Below are positions 26,313-34,766 of a DNA stretch of 64,000 nucleotides, piece after piece. Below the pieces are notes generated by a model. That model did not search any database. It was not told the DNA's origin and saw only the letters and a program-made list of their open reading frames with translations. Origin of the DNA: Roseovarius dicentrarchi (GTDB taxonomy: Bacteria > Pseudomonadota > Alphaproteobacteria > Rhodobacterales > Rhodobacteraceae). Both the position numbers and the translations under genes were made by a program. The DNA lies in NCBI RefSeq assembly GCF_003316635.1, contig NZ_QNQP01000007.1, positions 1-64,000 on the forward strand. The letters run 5' to 3'. Within the stretch, counting starts at the first letter, position 1; every line of letters begins with the position of its first letter.

Positions 26313-26691
26313 AAAAGTGACATTTCGCTTCTGCGACCTTCTGCTCAATCGACGCTCGTATAAATCCCAATCCAGACAAATCGACTTATAAAATTAAGAG
26401 GGGCTGCCGGGCGGTCGGAACTCCAAAAGGATCTTTACCCGAAACACCTGCCAAAACAGCCGTTGCAATCCTGTAATTATGCGCCTTTTTGCCCGGCAAC
26501 TCAACCTGCACAATATGCGTTGGCGGGAAACCGCAGGCAGTTTCCTGCAATCAGGTGGCCGAATTTACCCAAATGCACCGATCCGCGCGTCGTCAGATGG
26601 TTTTGCGACGGCGGCGCCGCGCTTTGCTTTTGCCGCCCGGATTCGTGCTCTATACTGTGCGCAACGAACAAAAAAAGAGGCGGGTAAGATA
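26313..26691. other. Divergent intergenic region between dehydratase and MltB-like genes
   Basis: This 379-bp stretch holds no convincing gene. The right edge has a promoter-like TATACT at 26651-26656 preceded by TTGCCG at 26630-26635 (15-bp spacing, suboptimal), reading toward the lytic transglycosylase. The left half is unusually AT-rich for this genome (TTATAAAATTAAG near 26386-26398) and could hold the dehydratase promoter. No tRNA or palindrome was recognised. Confidence 0.35.
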
Positions 26692-27843
26692 ATGAGCATC
26701 ACAAGGCGACATTTTGGCATTGGCATCGCAGCGCTCGGGCTGGGCGCTTGCGGCAACATGCGCGGGCTGGGCAGCGCGGGCGGCCCTGCATCGGCGGCGC
26801 CGCTGGCCAGCGACCTGCGCCCCGTTCCGAACGCAGGCTATGACGCATGGGTTGCGGCATTCAGGGCGCGCGCGGGCAATTACGGCATCTCCAGCAGCAC
26901 CTTGCAACAGGGGTTTCGCGATGCGGGATACCTGCCAGGCGTGGTCACACGCGACCGCAACCAGACCGAATTCACCCGCACGCTGGAGGATTATCTGGCG
27001 ATTGCCGCCTCGGACGAACGTGTGACCAAGGGGCGCGCCGCCTACGCGCGCCACCGCACAACGCTGGAGGCGCTGGAGAACCGCTATGGCGTGGACGCGC
27101 GTATTATCGCGGCCATCTGGGGATTGGAGAGCTTCTATGGCGAGCGGCGCGGCAATGTGCCGGTTATTTCGGCCACATCGACACTGGCCTATGACGGGCG
27201 GCGCGGTTCGTTTTTCGAAAAACAACTGGTCGCCGCGCTCAAGATTATTCAAAAGGGCGACATCACCGCAGACCGGATGCTGGGCAGCTGGGCCGGCGCC
27301 ATGGGGCACACACAGTTCATACCCACCTCTTACGAGATGTTCGCAGTCGATTTCACCGGCGACGGGCGGCGCGATATCTGGTCCGAAGATCCCAGCGACG
27401 CGCTGGCCTCAACCGCCGCGTATCTGTCGCGCAACGGCTGGACCCGCGGTCTGGAATGGGGGCGCGAAGTCACCGGTGCCGCACCCGGCGGTCGCATCAT
27501 TCAGCCGCAGCCGGGCGGCCCGCGCTTCGCCGTGACGGGGAACTTCAACGCAATCAAACGCTACAACAATTCGGATTCATACGCGATCGGGGTCGGGCAT
27601 CTGTCTGACCGGATCGGCGGCGGCGGGCCGCTGCAATCCAGCTTTCCGCCGGATGCGAATGGCCTGACCAAACAGGACCGTATCACCCTGCAACAGCGCC
27701 TGACCGCGGCCGGGTTTGATACAGGCGGCGCCGATGGCGTTATCGGCTCCAAGACCGAGGATGCCATTCGCGCCTATCAGTCCAGCCGTGGCCAGCCCGC
27801 AACTGGCGTGCCGTCACAGACATTGCTGAGCGCGCTGCGCTAG
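26692..27843 (+). CDS. mltB: Lytic murein transglycosylase, MltB family, Tat-type lipoprotein
   Basis: This 383-residue peptidoglycan-cleaving enzyme has the start MSITRRHFGIG with a twin-arginine motif and the lipobox LGAC (Cys20), suggesting export by Tat followed by lipidation. The catalytic domain contains GLESFYGERRGNVPVI with Glu146, MGHTQFIPTSYEMFAVD and GDGRRDIW. A C-terminal peptidoglycan-binding domain (about residues 325-383; LTAAGFDTGGADGVIG) follows. It forms 1,6-anhydromuropeptides. The start at 26692 is preferred because the upstream in-frame extension reads through promoter-like DNA and lacks a signal. It is near a second transglycosylase and the pilus genes. Confidence 0.9.
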   Translation: MSITRRHFGIGIAALGLGACGNMRGLGSAGGPASAAPLASDLRPVPNAGYDAWVAAFRARAGNYGISSSTLQQGFRDAGYLPGVVTRDRNQTEFTRTLEDYLAIAASDERVTKGRAAYARHRTTLEALENRYGVDARIIAAIWGLESFYGERRGNVPVISATSTLAYDGRRGSFFEKQLVAALKIIQKGDITADRMLGSWAGAMGHTQFIPTSYEMFAVDFTGDGRRDIWSEDPSDALASTAAYLSRNGWTRGLEWGREVTGAAPGGRIIQPQPGGPRFAVTGNFNAIKRYNNSDSYAIGVGHLSDRIGGGGPLQSSFPPDANGLTKQDRITLQQRLTAAGFDTGGADGVIGSKTEDAIRAYQSSRGQPATGVPSQTLLSALR

Positions 27844-27861
27844 CTTGGCGCCGGGCGCACA

Positions 27862-28119
27862 TCACGGCCGCGCCCGGCGTCCCGCCCTTTGGCCGCCCTG
27901 CCCCGGCGCCGTGCCGGGTTGCTTTGGCGGCGGACTGCCCGGCAGATCCTGGGGGATCTCCTGGGGTGGCTGCGGCACCGTTTCGGGCGGCAGATCGTTG
28001 GGAACCTCATCCGGCGCCGGATCCGGCATTCCAGGGTTCATCGGACCGGGCTGAGTAGGGTTTCCGGGCTGAGTAGGGTTTGAGGGCTGCGCAGCGGCTT
28101 GCGCGATCGGATGGGTCAC
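27862..28119 (-). CDS. Small proline-rich protein with NPTQPG repeats
   Basis: This open frame of 85 residues starts at GTG 28119 with AGGAG eight bases upstream, which makes it a plausible gene. It is about one third proline, with two tandem copies of NPTQPG near residues 14-25, then PDEVPNDLPPETVPQPPQEI and a basic Gly/Arg C-terminus (GQRAGRRARP). There is no signal peptide, membrane segment or known domain. It is convergent with the MltB gene (18 bp apart) and would be a strong EF-P client. Whether it is translated is uncertain. Confidence 0.5.
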   Translation of the reverse strand: MTHPIAQAAAQPSNPTQPGNPTQPGPMNPGMPDPAPDEVPNDLPPETVPQPPQEIPQDLPGSPPPKQPGTAPGQGGQRAGRRARP

Positions 28120-28283
28120 GGCAAATCTCCTTTCGCTGTATACAGCCTCAACCAAGCGGACGCCCGCGCAGTTCCCGTCATCATCAACGAAACCGATAGG
28201 GTAAGGCGCCCTTGTGGGGCAAAATCGGCAAAAACGCCCGCTTGGCAGCTACTATAAATCGGGAATGTCCCGGCCCCGCCCGG

Positions 28284-29126
28284 CTATTTCACCATTGCCA
28301 TGTTCAATGCACAGCCGTCCGAAATGAACTCGGGCCGCGTTTTGCACAAACCGCGCGCCAGATCGTAGGCGGCCAGCACCTTTGGCACATAATCGCGGGT
28401 TTCGGTGTAGGGCGGCACGCCCTTGTTGGATTTGACGGCGTTTTCGCCCGCATTATAGCCGGCAAGCGCCAGAATGGGGTCGCCGTCGAACTCCTTCAGC
28501 AGCCAATCCAGATAGGCAACGCCGCCCTTGATGTTTTGCGCCTCTGACATCGCATCGCTCACGCCGAACCGCGCGGCGGTGTCCGGGATCAGTTGCATGA
28601 TCCCTTGCGCGCCCTTTTCGCTGATCGCCGTGCCGCGCCCGCCCGATTCAACCGCGATCACCGCCAGAACCAGCGCGGGCGATACATCGGTGCCGACGGT
28701 GGCCATCAGGATGTTCTGCCCCTGCGCGGTCGCGATATTCTGAATATCCTGTAAACGGTAGCGCGGCGCCGGCTGGCCCTCGGGCGGTTTGGCCAGCATT
28801 CCCAGCGCCTGATCGAAGCGCACCGTGCCAATGTCCGAATATCCCGGCGATACCAGATCCCAGAACCAGCCATAGGTCGCGGCACGCACGGCCGGAACAT
28901 CGGGAAGCCCGGTCTGATCGCCCTGCTCATCGCGTTTCGGGGTCGATCCGGCGGGTGCGGGTTGATCGCCCGGCTCGATCTGGACGGTGATGCGCCTGGT
29001 CGCGCCCCGCGCCGGCGGTTTGCCCATCTTGAAGGTAAATTCAGGGAACGGCGCCGGGTCGCCGGCCCATAGCGCGCCCCCGGCACAAAGCGACGCAGCC
29101 AGAATCGGTGTCAGGACATATCGCAC
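28284..29126 (-). CDS. Lytic transglycosylase (SLT domain), secreted
   Basis: This 280-residue periplasmic protein has a signal peptide (residues 1-21, LAASLCAGGALWAG) and a linker rich in Pro, Asp and Gly. An SLT-type domain follows at about 145-265: the catalytic Glu160 in VIAVESGGRG, then EKGAQGIMQLIPDTAARFGV, the LDWLLKEFDGDPILALAGYNAGENAV motif and YVPKVLAAY. It cleaves glycan strands. The gene is divergent from the pilin gene, and such enzymes often accompany envelope-spanning machines, so a role in opening peptidoglycan for the Tad secretin is plausible but inferred. Confidence 0.9.
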   Translation of the reverse strand: MRYVLTPILAASLCAGGALWAGDPAPFPEFTFKMGKPPARGATRRITVQIEPGDQPAPAGSTPKRDEQGDQTGLPDVPAVRAATYGWFWDLVSPGYSDIGTVRFDQALGMLAKPPEGQPAPRYRLQDIQNIATAQGQNILMATVGTDVSPALVLAVIAVESGGRGTAISEKGAQGIMQLIPDTAARFGVSDAMSEAQNIKGGVAYLDWLLKEFDGDPILALAGYNAGENAVKSNKGVPPYTETRDYVPKVLAAYDLARGLCKTRPEFISDGCALNMAMVK

Positions 29127-29491
29127 GGCGCGCCTCTAAGACCTCAAACTGTTTATTTTCGGTGAATCATCGCAAATAACGCCCGTCTGCGCCAGTCCCG
29201 TGCGCCTTTTACGGGCCATTTCAAAGTGATTCACACCTCTGGGCTGGCGGAATGTCGCGGCTTTGTATCATTTTTTAAACTATTAAATCGTTATATATCA
29301 ATTTCTTCAGCGCAAAGCTCGCGCAAACCTCGTACTGCGCCAAAATCGATCCAATCGCGCCCAATTTGTGCCTTCATTCAGGGGCTATATATGTTCATCC
29401 GAGGCGCTGAGGGCCACTTGAGAGAAACGGCCCAGACCAGCAAGACGGTGAGAAACCTGAGAAAAACACAGATCCTTTGGAGGGACACACA
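29127..29491. other. Divergent promoter region of the pilin and SLT genes
   Basis: This 365-bp region is unusually AT-rich, notably 29270-29315 with TTTTTTAAACTATTAAATCG and TATATATC. A promoter-like pair TTGTGC (29366-29371) and TATATG (29388-29393), spacing 16, reads toward the pilin. The pilin ribosome-binding site GGAGGG lies at 29479-29484. No gene or palindrome of note is visible. High AT content before a strongly expressed pilin is expected. Confidence 0.4.
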
Positions 29492-29716
29492 ATGACAAAT
29501 TTCATCAAGAACTTCTGCGCAGACGAAGACGGTGCCGTGACAGTTGACTGGGTCGTACTGACCGCCGCCGTCGTTGGCCTGGGCATTGCCGGTGTTGCAG
29601 CAGTGCAGGGCGGAGTGACCGGCTTGGCCGAGACTATCGAAGAGAGCCTCGATGACGCAGAAGTCGTTGACCTCACCACTCTTGGCACTGCGCCGGTGGC
29701 TGACGAATCCCTCTGA
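29492..29716 (+). CDS. flp: Flp-type pilin (Tad pilus major subunit candidate)
   Basis: This 74-residue prepilin has a short leader MTNFIKNFCADEDG and a hydrophobic helix VDWVVLTAAVVGLGIAGVAAV, followed by an acidic tail. Cleavage after Gly14 would give a mature protein starting AVTVDW. The usual Flp signature has Glu at +5 and Tyr at +6; here these are Asp and Trp. Such D/W variants recur in Rhodobacterales. CpaA (39706-40200) would be the peptidase. The ATG at 29492 has a good GGAGGG site. A 10-bp hairpin at 29736-29767 follows the stop, so pilin mRNA may be more abundant than the downstream cpa genes. Confidence 0.82.
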   Translation: MTNFIKNFCADEDGAVTVDWVVLTAAVVGLGIAGVAAVQGGVTGLAETIEESLDDAEVVDLTTLGTAPVADESL

Positions 29717-29735
29717 TTGAAAGTAGATCACAAAA

Positions 29736-29767
29736 AAGGGTCGCAGATCATTGGGTTTGCGGCCCTT
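29736..29767 (+). terminator. Hairpin after the pilin gene
   Basis: AAGGGTCGCA (29736-29745) pairs with TGCGGCCCTT (29758-29767) with one G-U pair and a 12-base loop. There is no T-run, so it may be an attenuator or an mRNA-stabilising structure rather than a full terminator. Confidence 0.4.
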
Positions 29768-29981
29768 CGGCATGACCGGTCCCGTGAAAAACCCCACAAG
29801 CCCAAGTTCGAGCTTGGGGGCCCATCCCTCAATATTCGCCTTTGCGTTGCTTCCGCCGAATTACCTTCTTCCTAACGCTCTATCGCCTCAATCTCACATG
29901 ACCTTAGCGTCTCATGATCATCTATCAAAATCGACCCATCAAAGCGGGCCGAGCGCCACCTGAAACACGAAAGGATACCCC

Positions 29982-30851
29982 ATGCGTCTGGTTTTCGGAT
30001 TGGTTCTTTTGCTCGGCATTGGCTTGGCGGGATTTGCAGTGTATATGGCAAAGACTTACATCGAAAGCTATCAAACAGCGCTGGAACAGGAACGCGGCGC
30101 GCGCGCACCGGCCTTTCCGGTGGCAGAGGTCTATATTGCAGCGCGCAAGCTGGAATACGGCGAACGTATCCATTTGAAAGATCTGAGATTGGCCGCCTAT
30201 CCGGCCACATCGCTTCCCGCGGGCGTTTTCCAGACGGAGGAGGCGCTTTTTCCGCAAGGCGCGGATGTATTGCGCACGGTCACACGCACGATGGAGCAAA
30301 ACGAGTTGGTGATGGCTGTCAAGGTCACTGAACCGGGCGAGAGTGCTGGTATCACCACACAGCTGGCACGCGGCATCCGCGCCTTTACCATCCAGGTTGA
30401 TAGTATAACGGGCGTTTCGGGCTTCCTGCGGCCCGGCGACCGGGTGGATGTGTATTGGACCGGCAATATCGGTAATGGCGGGCTGCGCACCGAAGGCGAC
30501 AGCACCGGTGATGTGACCAAGCTTATTCAAGCCAACGTCAGGCTGATTGCCGTCGACCAATCGTCGAATTCCGACCGCGAAGGCGCAAGCGTTGCGCGCA
30601 CGGTAACGGTCGCCGCCCCGCCCGAGCAGGTGGCCGCGCTGGCGCAGGCCCAATCCACCGGCCGGCTCAGCCTGTCACTGGTCGGGGCGCAGGACGATAC
30701 GGTGACGGACGCGATTGAGGTGGACCAACGACAGCTGCTGGGCCTTGCCTCCGCGCCGGTTGCCGCCCCCGTTGACCGCTCCGAGGTTTGCACGATCCGC
30801 ACCCGCCGCGGCGGTGAGGTGATCGTAACGCCCATTCCCTGTACCAACTGA
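29982..30851 (+). CDS. cpaB: Flp pilus assembly protein CpaB (RcpC)
   Basis: This 289-residue periplasmic protein is anchored by one N-terminal helix (residues 4-24). It has an SAF/AFP-like domain (VAEVYIAARKLEYGERIHLKDL near residues 46-67) and the RcpC/CpaB domain with RAFTIQVDSITGVSGFLRPGDRVDVYW near residues 133-159. It supports the Tad secretin. The C-terminus has two Cys (EVCTIRTRRG and TPIPCTN) that could form a disulfide. It starts at ATG 29982 and is followed by a hairpin terminator at 30923-30946. Confidence 0.93.
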   Translation: MRLVFGLVLLLGIGLAGFAVYMAKTYIESYQTALEQERGARAPAFPVAEVYIAARKLEYGERIHLKDLRLAAYPATSLPAGVFQTEEALFPQGADVLRTVTRTMEQNELVMAVKVTEPGESAGITTQLARGIRAFTIQVDSITGVSGFLRPGDRVDVYWTGNIGNGGLRTEGDSTGDVTKLIQANVRLIAVDQSSNSDREGASVARTVTVAAPPEQVAALAQAQSTGRLSLSLVGAQDDTVTDAIEVDQRQLLGLASAPVAAPVDRSEVCTIRTRRGGEVIVTPIPCTN

Positions 30852-30922
30852 GCGCCGCGCGCCGCAGGGCTGACTATGGGCCGTCCGGAGCGGCTATAGG
30901 ACTGAAATCGTTCACGATACAA

Positions 30923-30951
30923 GGGGCGCCTCTGCCAGGGCGCCCCGTTTC
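30923..30951 (+). terminator. Terminator between cpaB and cpaC
   Basis: GGGGCGCC and GGCGCCCC (30939-30946) form an 8-bp stem with an 8-base loop, followed by GTTTCATT. It suggests that pilin-cpaB is a transcription unit separate from the cpaC-onward genes. Confidence 0.55.
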
Positions 30952-31096
30952 ATTCGTGCAACTATTTCTGTGCAAGTCCATAAAACGCGGGCTAACTGTC
31001 ATTGATTCTTGAAAAATCCGCAAAACTCCCGCAGTGTCGGGGTAATCTCGGGCAGCAAGACCCGAAAAAATGAGGCGTGATCGGAAGGCAGGTCAC

Positions 31097-32515
31097 ATGA
31101 AATACTGCAAAATTCTATCGGTCGCCCTCATCGGGCTGGCCGGGGTCATGGCCATTGCGCCTGCGCCCGCCACATCAGACACGCTGCACGTCGTCCGAAA
31201 GGGCGCCGAGCGTGATCTGGCGGTGTCCATGAACCGCGCCGTCGTGGTCGAAAGCGATGTCCCCTTTGCCGAGCTGAGCATTGCCAACCCGGCCATCGCC
31301 GATTTCTCGACCCTGTCGGACCGCACCATCTATGTTCTGGGCAAAACGCCGGGGCGCACCACGCTGACGCTGCTGGATGAAAACGGGCGCCTGATCGCCA
31401 ATGTCGAAGTGTCGGTCAGCGCCGATGTGTCGGAATTCAAGGCACGCCTGCGCCAGATCCTGCCGAATGAGCAGATCGAAGTGCGCACCGCCAATGACGG
31501 CATCGTCATGTCCGGCACGGTCAGCAGCGCGCCGCGTATGCAGCGCGCGCTGGATCTGGCCGAACGCTACGCGCCCGAGCGGGTGTCGAACCTGATGAGC
31601 GTGTCGGGCAAGCAGCAGGTCATGCTGAAGGTCCGATTTGCCGAAATGCAGCGCAATGTCGCCAAAAGCCTGTCGTCGTCACTGGCGATCGACGGGCTGT
31701 CTGCGGGCGGTCTGGGCGCGGGTGTGGCGGTCAATGGCATCGCCTCGAACGCGGCGCCCAGCGGCGTCACGCCCGGCCTGTCCCCTGCGGGCGCGACCAA
31801 TAACGGCGCGGCCTTCTTTGGCTTCAACGCCGGATCGGCACAGATCGGCATCCTGCTACAGGCGCTGGAAACCAAGGGCGTCGTGCGCACACTGGCCGAG
31901 CCGAACCTGACCGCCCTTTCGGGCCAGGAGGCCAAGTTTCTGGCCGGCGGCGAATATCCCATTCCCGTCAGCTCCGATGACGGCGTTTCCATCGAATTCA
32001 AACCCTTCGGCGTCGAGCTGAACTTTGTGCCGCGCGTTCTGGATGACGAGGTCATCAATCTGGAACTGGCCGCCGCCGTGTCATCGCTGGACCCCAGCAA
32101 CGGCATTCAGGCCAGCGGCTTCAACATCAGCGGGTTCAAGCGGCGCGAGACGTCAACCACCGTGGCGCTGCGCGATGGCGAAAGCTTTGCTATCGCCGGT
32201 TTGCTTCAGGATGATTTCCGCGACAATGCCGGGCAGGTGCCATGGCTGGGCGATGTGCCGGTGCTGGGCGCCCTGTTTCGCAGCGCCGATTACCAGCGCT
32301 CGCAAACCGAGCTGGTGATCATTGTGACCGCCCATCTGGTCATGCCCACCCGCGGCGAGGCGCTGGCCCTGCCCACGGACCGGGTCAGACTGCCGTCCGA
32401 GGCGGATCTGTTCCTGAACGGGCGCGTGGCGCGCGACGCAATGCCCAGAACAGGCGGCGCGGGCGAAGTGGCGCGGCAGGATTTCAGCGGCTCTTACGGC
32501 TATGTGATGGACTGA
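31097..32515 (+). CDS. cpaC: Tad pilus secretin CpaC (RcpA)
   Basis: This 472-residue outer-membrane secretin has a signal peptide (residues 1-28, ending near PATSD). An N-terminal pilus-secretin domain follows with VESDVPFAELSIANPAIADF and YVLGKTPGRTTLTLLD, then a BON-like segment (IVMSGTVSSAPRM) and the C-terminal secretin domain starting near residue 175 (VMLKVRFAEMQRN). The family hallmark VPWLGDVPVLGALFRS and the TELVIIVTAHLV strand lie at the end. It forms the pilus exit pore. ATG 31097 with GGCAGG upstream gives a proper signal peptide. Confidence 0.94.
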   Translation: MKYCKILSVALIGLAGVMAIAPAPATSDTLHVVRKGAERDLAVSMNRAVVVESDVPFAELSIANPAIADFSTLSDRTIYVLGKTPGRTTLTLLDENGRLIANVEVSVSADVSEFKARLRQILPNEQIEVRTANDGIVMSGTVSSAPRMQRALDLAERYAPERVSNLMSVSGKQQVMLKVRFAEMQRNVAKSLSSSLAIDGLSAGGLGAGVAVNGIASNAAPSGVTPGLSPAGATNNGAAFFGFNAGSAQIGILLQALETKGVVRTLAEPNLTALSGQEAKFLAGGEYPIPVSSDDGVSIEFKPFGVELNFVPRVLDDEVINLELAAAVSSLDPSNGIQASGFNISGFKRRETSTTVALRDGESFAIAGLLQDDFRDNAGQVPWLGDVPVLGALFRSADYQRSQTELVIIVTAHLVMPTRGEALALPTDRVRLPSEADLFLNGRVARDAMPRTGGAGEVARQDFSGSYGYVMD

Positions 32516-32532
32516 TGCAGGGAGCAGAGCAT

Positions 32533-33198
32533 ATGAAAAACCCTTTTATATCGCTGCCTGCGGTGATCATGGCGCTGTCTGTCGGCGCCTGCGCCGGACC
32601 CAATGATGCTGTATACCGGTCGCACTCGGTCGAGGCCGGGTCCCTGGTCGATGGTGGCAACTTTGGCGTTGCGACCATGAACAACACCCAGATCATGACC
32701 GGCGAGCGCAGTTATGTGTTCGACCTGTCCAACCGCTTTGCAAGCGAAGTGCTGACGACCGTCAACTTCGCGTTCAACTCGGACGTGCTGGACGGCGGTG
32801 CGCGTGACACGCTGCGCGAGCAGGCCGCGTGGATCCGGCAATTCCCCGAGGTCAGGTTCAAGGTGTACGGCCATACCGATGCGGTCGGATCGCCCCGCTA
32901 TAACGAAGGCCTTGGTATGCGCCGGGCGCGGGCCGTGGTGGCCTATCTGGCAAGCCAGGGCATCAGCACATCCCGGCTGGAGGCCGTCGTATCGCTGGGC
33001 GAGGCGCAGCCGCTGATCGTGACGCAAGGGCGCGAGCGCCGCAACCGGCGCACCGTGACCGAAGTGTCGGGTTTCGTGCAATCGCACCCCATCATCATGG
33101 ATGGCAAATACGCGCAGGTCGTCTATCGCGGCACAATCGATAGCGCCAGGCCCGCATCGGGCCTGTCCATGGCCGGCACGATTGGCGCCGCAGAGTAA
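32533..33198 (+). CDS. OmpA-family lipoprotein of the Tad locus
   Basis: This 221-residue lipoprotein has lipobox SVGAC (Cys20) and an OmpA-like peptidoglycan-binding domain from about residue 77 (VNFAFNSDVLDGGARDTL) to 180. The conserved YGHTDAVGSPRYNEGLGMRRA segment near residues 115-135 and GEAQPLIVTQGRERRNRR follow. It occupies the place where other Tad loci have CpaD, and could anchor the secretin to peptidoglycan. GGGAG at 32520-32524 supports ATG 32533. A strong terminator at 33263-33288 ends the cpaC-ompA unit. Confidence 0.88.
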   Translation: MKNPFISLPAVIMALSVGACAGPNDAVYRSHSVEAGSLVDGGNFGVATMNNTQIMTGERSYVFDLSNRFASEVLTTVNFAFNSDVLDGGARDTLREQAAWIRQFPEVRFKVYGHTDAVGSPRYNEGLGMRRARAVVAYLASQGISTSRLEAVVSLGEAQPLIVTQGRERRNRRTVTEVSGFVQSHPIIMDGKYAQVVYRGTIDSARPASGLSMAGTIGAAE

Positions 33199-33509
33199 CG
33201 CATCGCGTCAATCGCGGCGCAACGGTTTCTCCCCTGCCCGGCTTGCCGGGACACCTTCAAGGCCCGCCGCATTGTCGGCGGGTTTTTTCTGTGCCGCCCC
33301 GCTCTGCCTGCGCGGGCGGGCGGGGTAAAACCGCACAATGACGATAATCCGGCCCCATTGTTGCCCAGATTTTCCGCGAGTTTGGCACAAGGAAAAACCG
33401 TTCCGCGCCTTTGCTGCGGTTCGCGATTCGAGAACCCAAGTCTGCCCGCACAGGCCGCCCACCCCAAGAGGCGCGCGCAGGCAGGCCGCAAGAATAGGAC
33501 AATAGCGCC
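33199..33509. other. Intergenic region between OmpA-like gene and cpaE
   Basis: This 311-bp stretch contains the rho-independent terminator at 33263-33288. The remaining 221 bp before cpaE carries no gene that I can support. It presumably contains the promoter for cpaE and the downstream motor genes, but no consensus promoter stands out. Confidence 0.5.
33263..33288 (+). terminator. Rho-independent terminator after the OmpA-like gene
   Basis: CCCGCCG and CGGCGGG form a perfect 7-bp stem around loop CATTGT, followed directly by six T. This is the clearest intrinsic terminator in the window. Confidence 0.9.
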
Positions 33510-34739
33510 ATGAGCAGTGCGATAAACCAACCGGAGCCAAGCCCGCTTGTCGCTTGCACCATCAGTCGGGACGTCACCACCTTTGATCTGCTGATCGAGG
33601 ATATGGAGGCCGCCGTTGGCGAGGCATGGGGCGATCTGGGTTTTCCCGAGGCGCTGGCCTTCTTGCGGCAGCTTGACGCGGAAATGCTGGAATTCATCGC
33701 CATTGCCATCGATGACGAGGATGAGGACCGGCTGCCGATCATCGGGGACATCATCGAACTGGCCGGGCAACTGGGCATCAAGGTGATCCTGATCGCCGAT
33801 GATGTCAGCCCGACGGCGCTGCACACGCTTTTGCGGCAGGGCGCGGATGAATTCGTGCCCTACCCCTTGCCCGAGGGCGAATTGCAGGCCGCCATCGACC
33901 GTTTGCGCCAGCCAGCCGAGCCTGCGGCGCCCAGCACCAACATCGCCGCAAACGCCGCAGGGCAAAAGGGTGCCTTGCTGGCCGTGCATGGGCTTGCGGG
34001 GGGCACCGGCGCCACGACGCTGGCGGTCAATCTGGCGTGGGAATTGGCCAGCATATCCAAGGACAAGGCGCCGCGCGTATGCGTGATCGACCTGGGGCTG
34101 CAATTTGGATCCGTCGCGACCTGCCTTGACCTGCCGCGCCGCGAGGCCGTGTTTGAAATGTGGTCCGACACCGAAACCATGGACGAGGATATCTTCAAAC
34201 AGGCGCTGGTCAGCTATCAGGACCGGCTGTGGGTGCTGACCGCCCCGCCCGAAATGCTGCCGCTGGACATGATCACCTCGGAGGATGTGAACAAGGTGCT
34301 GGATCTGGCCTGCGGCCATTTTGATTACGTCATCGTCGACATGCCCGCCACGCTGGTGCAATGGACCGAGGCGGTGCTGACCGCCGCGCAGATCTATTTC
34401 ATGACGATGGAAATGGACATGCGCTCGGCCCAGAATACGCTGCGCCTGAAACGCGCGCTTCAGGCCGAGGATTTGCCAGTGGAAAAGCTGCGGTTTTGCA
34501 TGAACCGCGCGCCCAAATTCACCGATCTGAACGGCAAGGCCCGTGTCAAGCGGATGGCCGAAAGTCTGGAAATCGGGATCGAGCTGCAACTGCCCGACGG
34601 TGGCAAGGCGGTCAGTCAGGGCACTGATCATGGTCTGCCTCTGGCCAATTCCGCCCCAAAGAACCCGCTGCGAAAAGAGATCGCAAAACTTGCCGCCTCG
34701 CTTCATGCGCTGGGCGCAGCCAGCGCCGCTGCCGTTTAA
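33510..34739 (+). CDS. cpaE: Tad pilus assembly ATPase-like protein CpaE (TadZ)
   Basis: This 409-residue protein places the pilus machine at its site. The N-terminal receiver-like domain (residues 1-130) lacks an obvious phosphorylation motif. A ParA/MinD-type ATPase domain follows with a deviant Walker A GLAGGTGATTLAVNLAW near residue 160. CVIDLGLQFGSVATCLDLP comes next, and a hydrophobic DYVIVDMPATLVQW forms the Walker B region. The deviant loop has Thr-Gly-Ala-Thr-Thr in place of Gly-Lys-Gly/Ser-Thr, typical of TadZ proteins with weak or no ATPase activity. It is followed by cpaF after 27 bp. Confidence 0.92.
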   Translation: MSSAINQPEPSPLVACTISRDVTTFDLLIEDMEAAVGEAWGDLGFPEALAFLRQLDAEMLEFIAIAIDDEDEDRLPIIGDIIELAGQLGIKVILIADDVSPTALHTLLRQGADEFVPYPLPEGELQAAIDRLRQPAEPAAPSTNIAANAAGQKGALLAVHGLAGGTGATTLAVNLAWELASISKDKAPRVCVIDLGLQFGSVATCLDLPRREAVFEMWSDTETMDEDIFKQALVSYQDRLWVLTAPPEMLPLDMITSEDVNKVLDLACGHFDYVIVDMPATLVQWTEAVLTAAQIYFMTMEMDMRSAQNTLRLKRALQAEDLPVEKLRFCMNRAPKFTDLNGKARVKRMAESLEIGIELQLPDGGKAVSQGTDHGLPLANSAPKNPLRKEIAKLAASLHALGAASAAAV

Positions 34740-34766
34740 ATCAGGCCCGCGAAAGGTATTCGACAG

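Noticed and set aside
24561-26363. Open frame of 600 codons on the plus strand opposite the sugar dehydratase
   Set aside because: Very rich in Gln, His, Arg and Asp; the dehydratase on the other strand has clear motifs, so this is a shadow.
26313-26691. Searched for tRNA genes in the longer intergenic gaps, especially this one
   Set aside because: No T-loop GTTCGAATCC-type sequence or cloverleaf pairing was seen here or elsewhere in the window.
27862-28119. NPTQPG tandem copies considered as a CRISPR-like or satellite DNA repeat
   Set aside because: Only two short adjacent copies, fully explained by a Pro-rich coding frame; no spacers.
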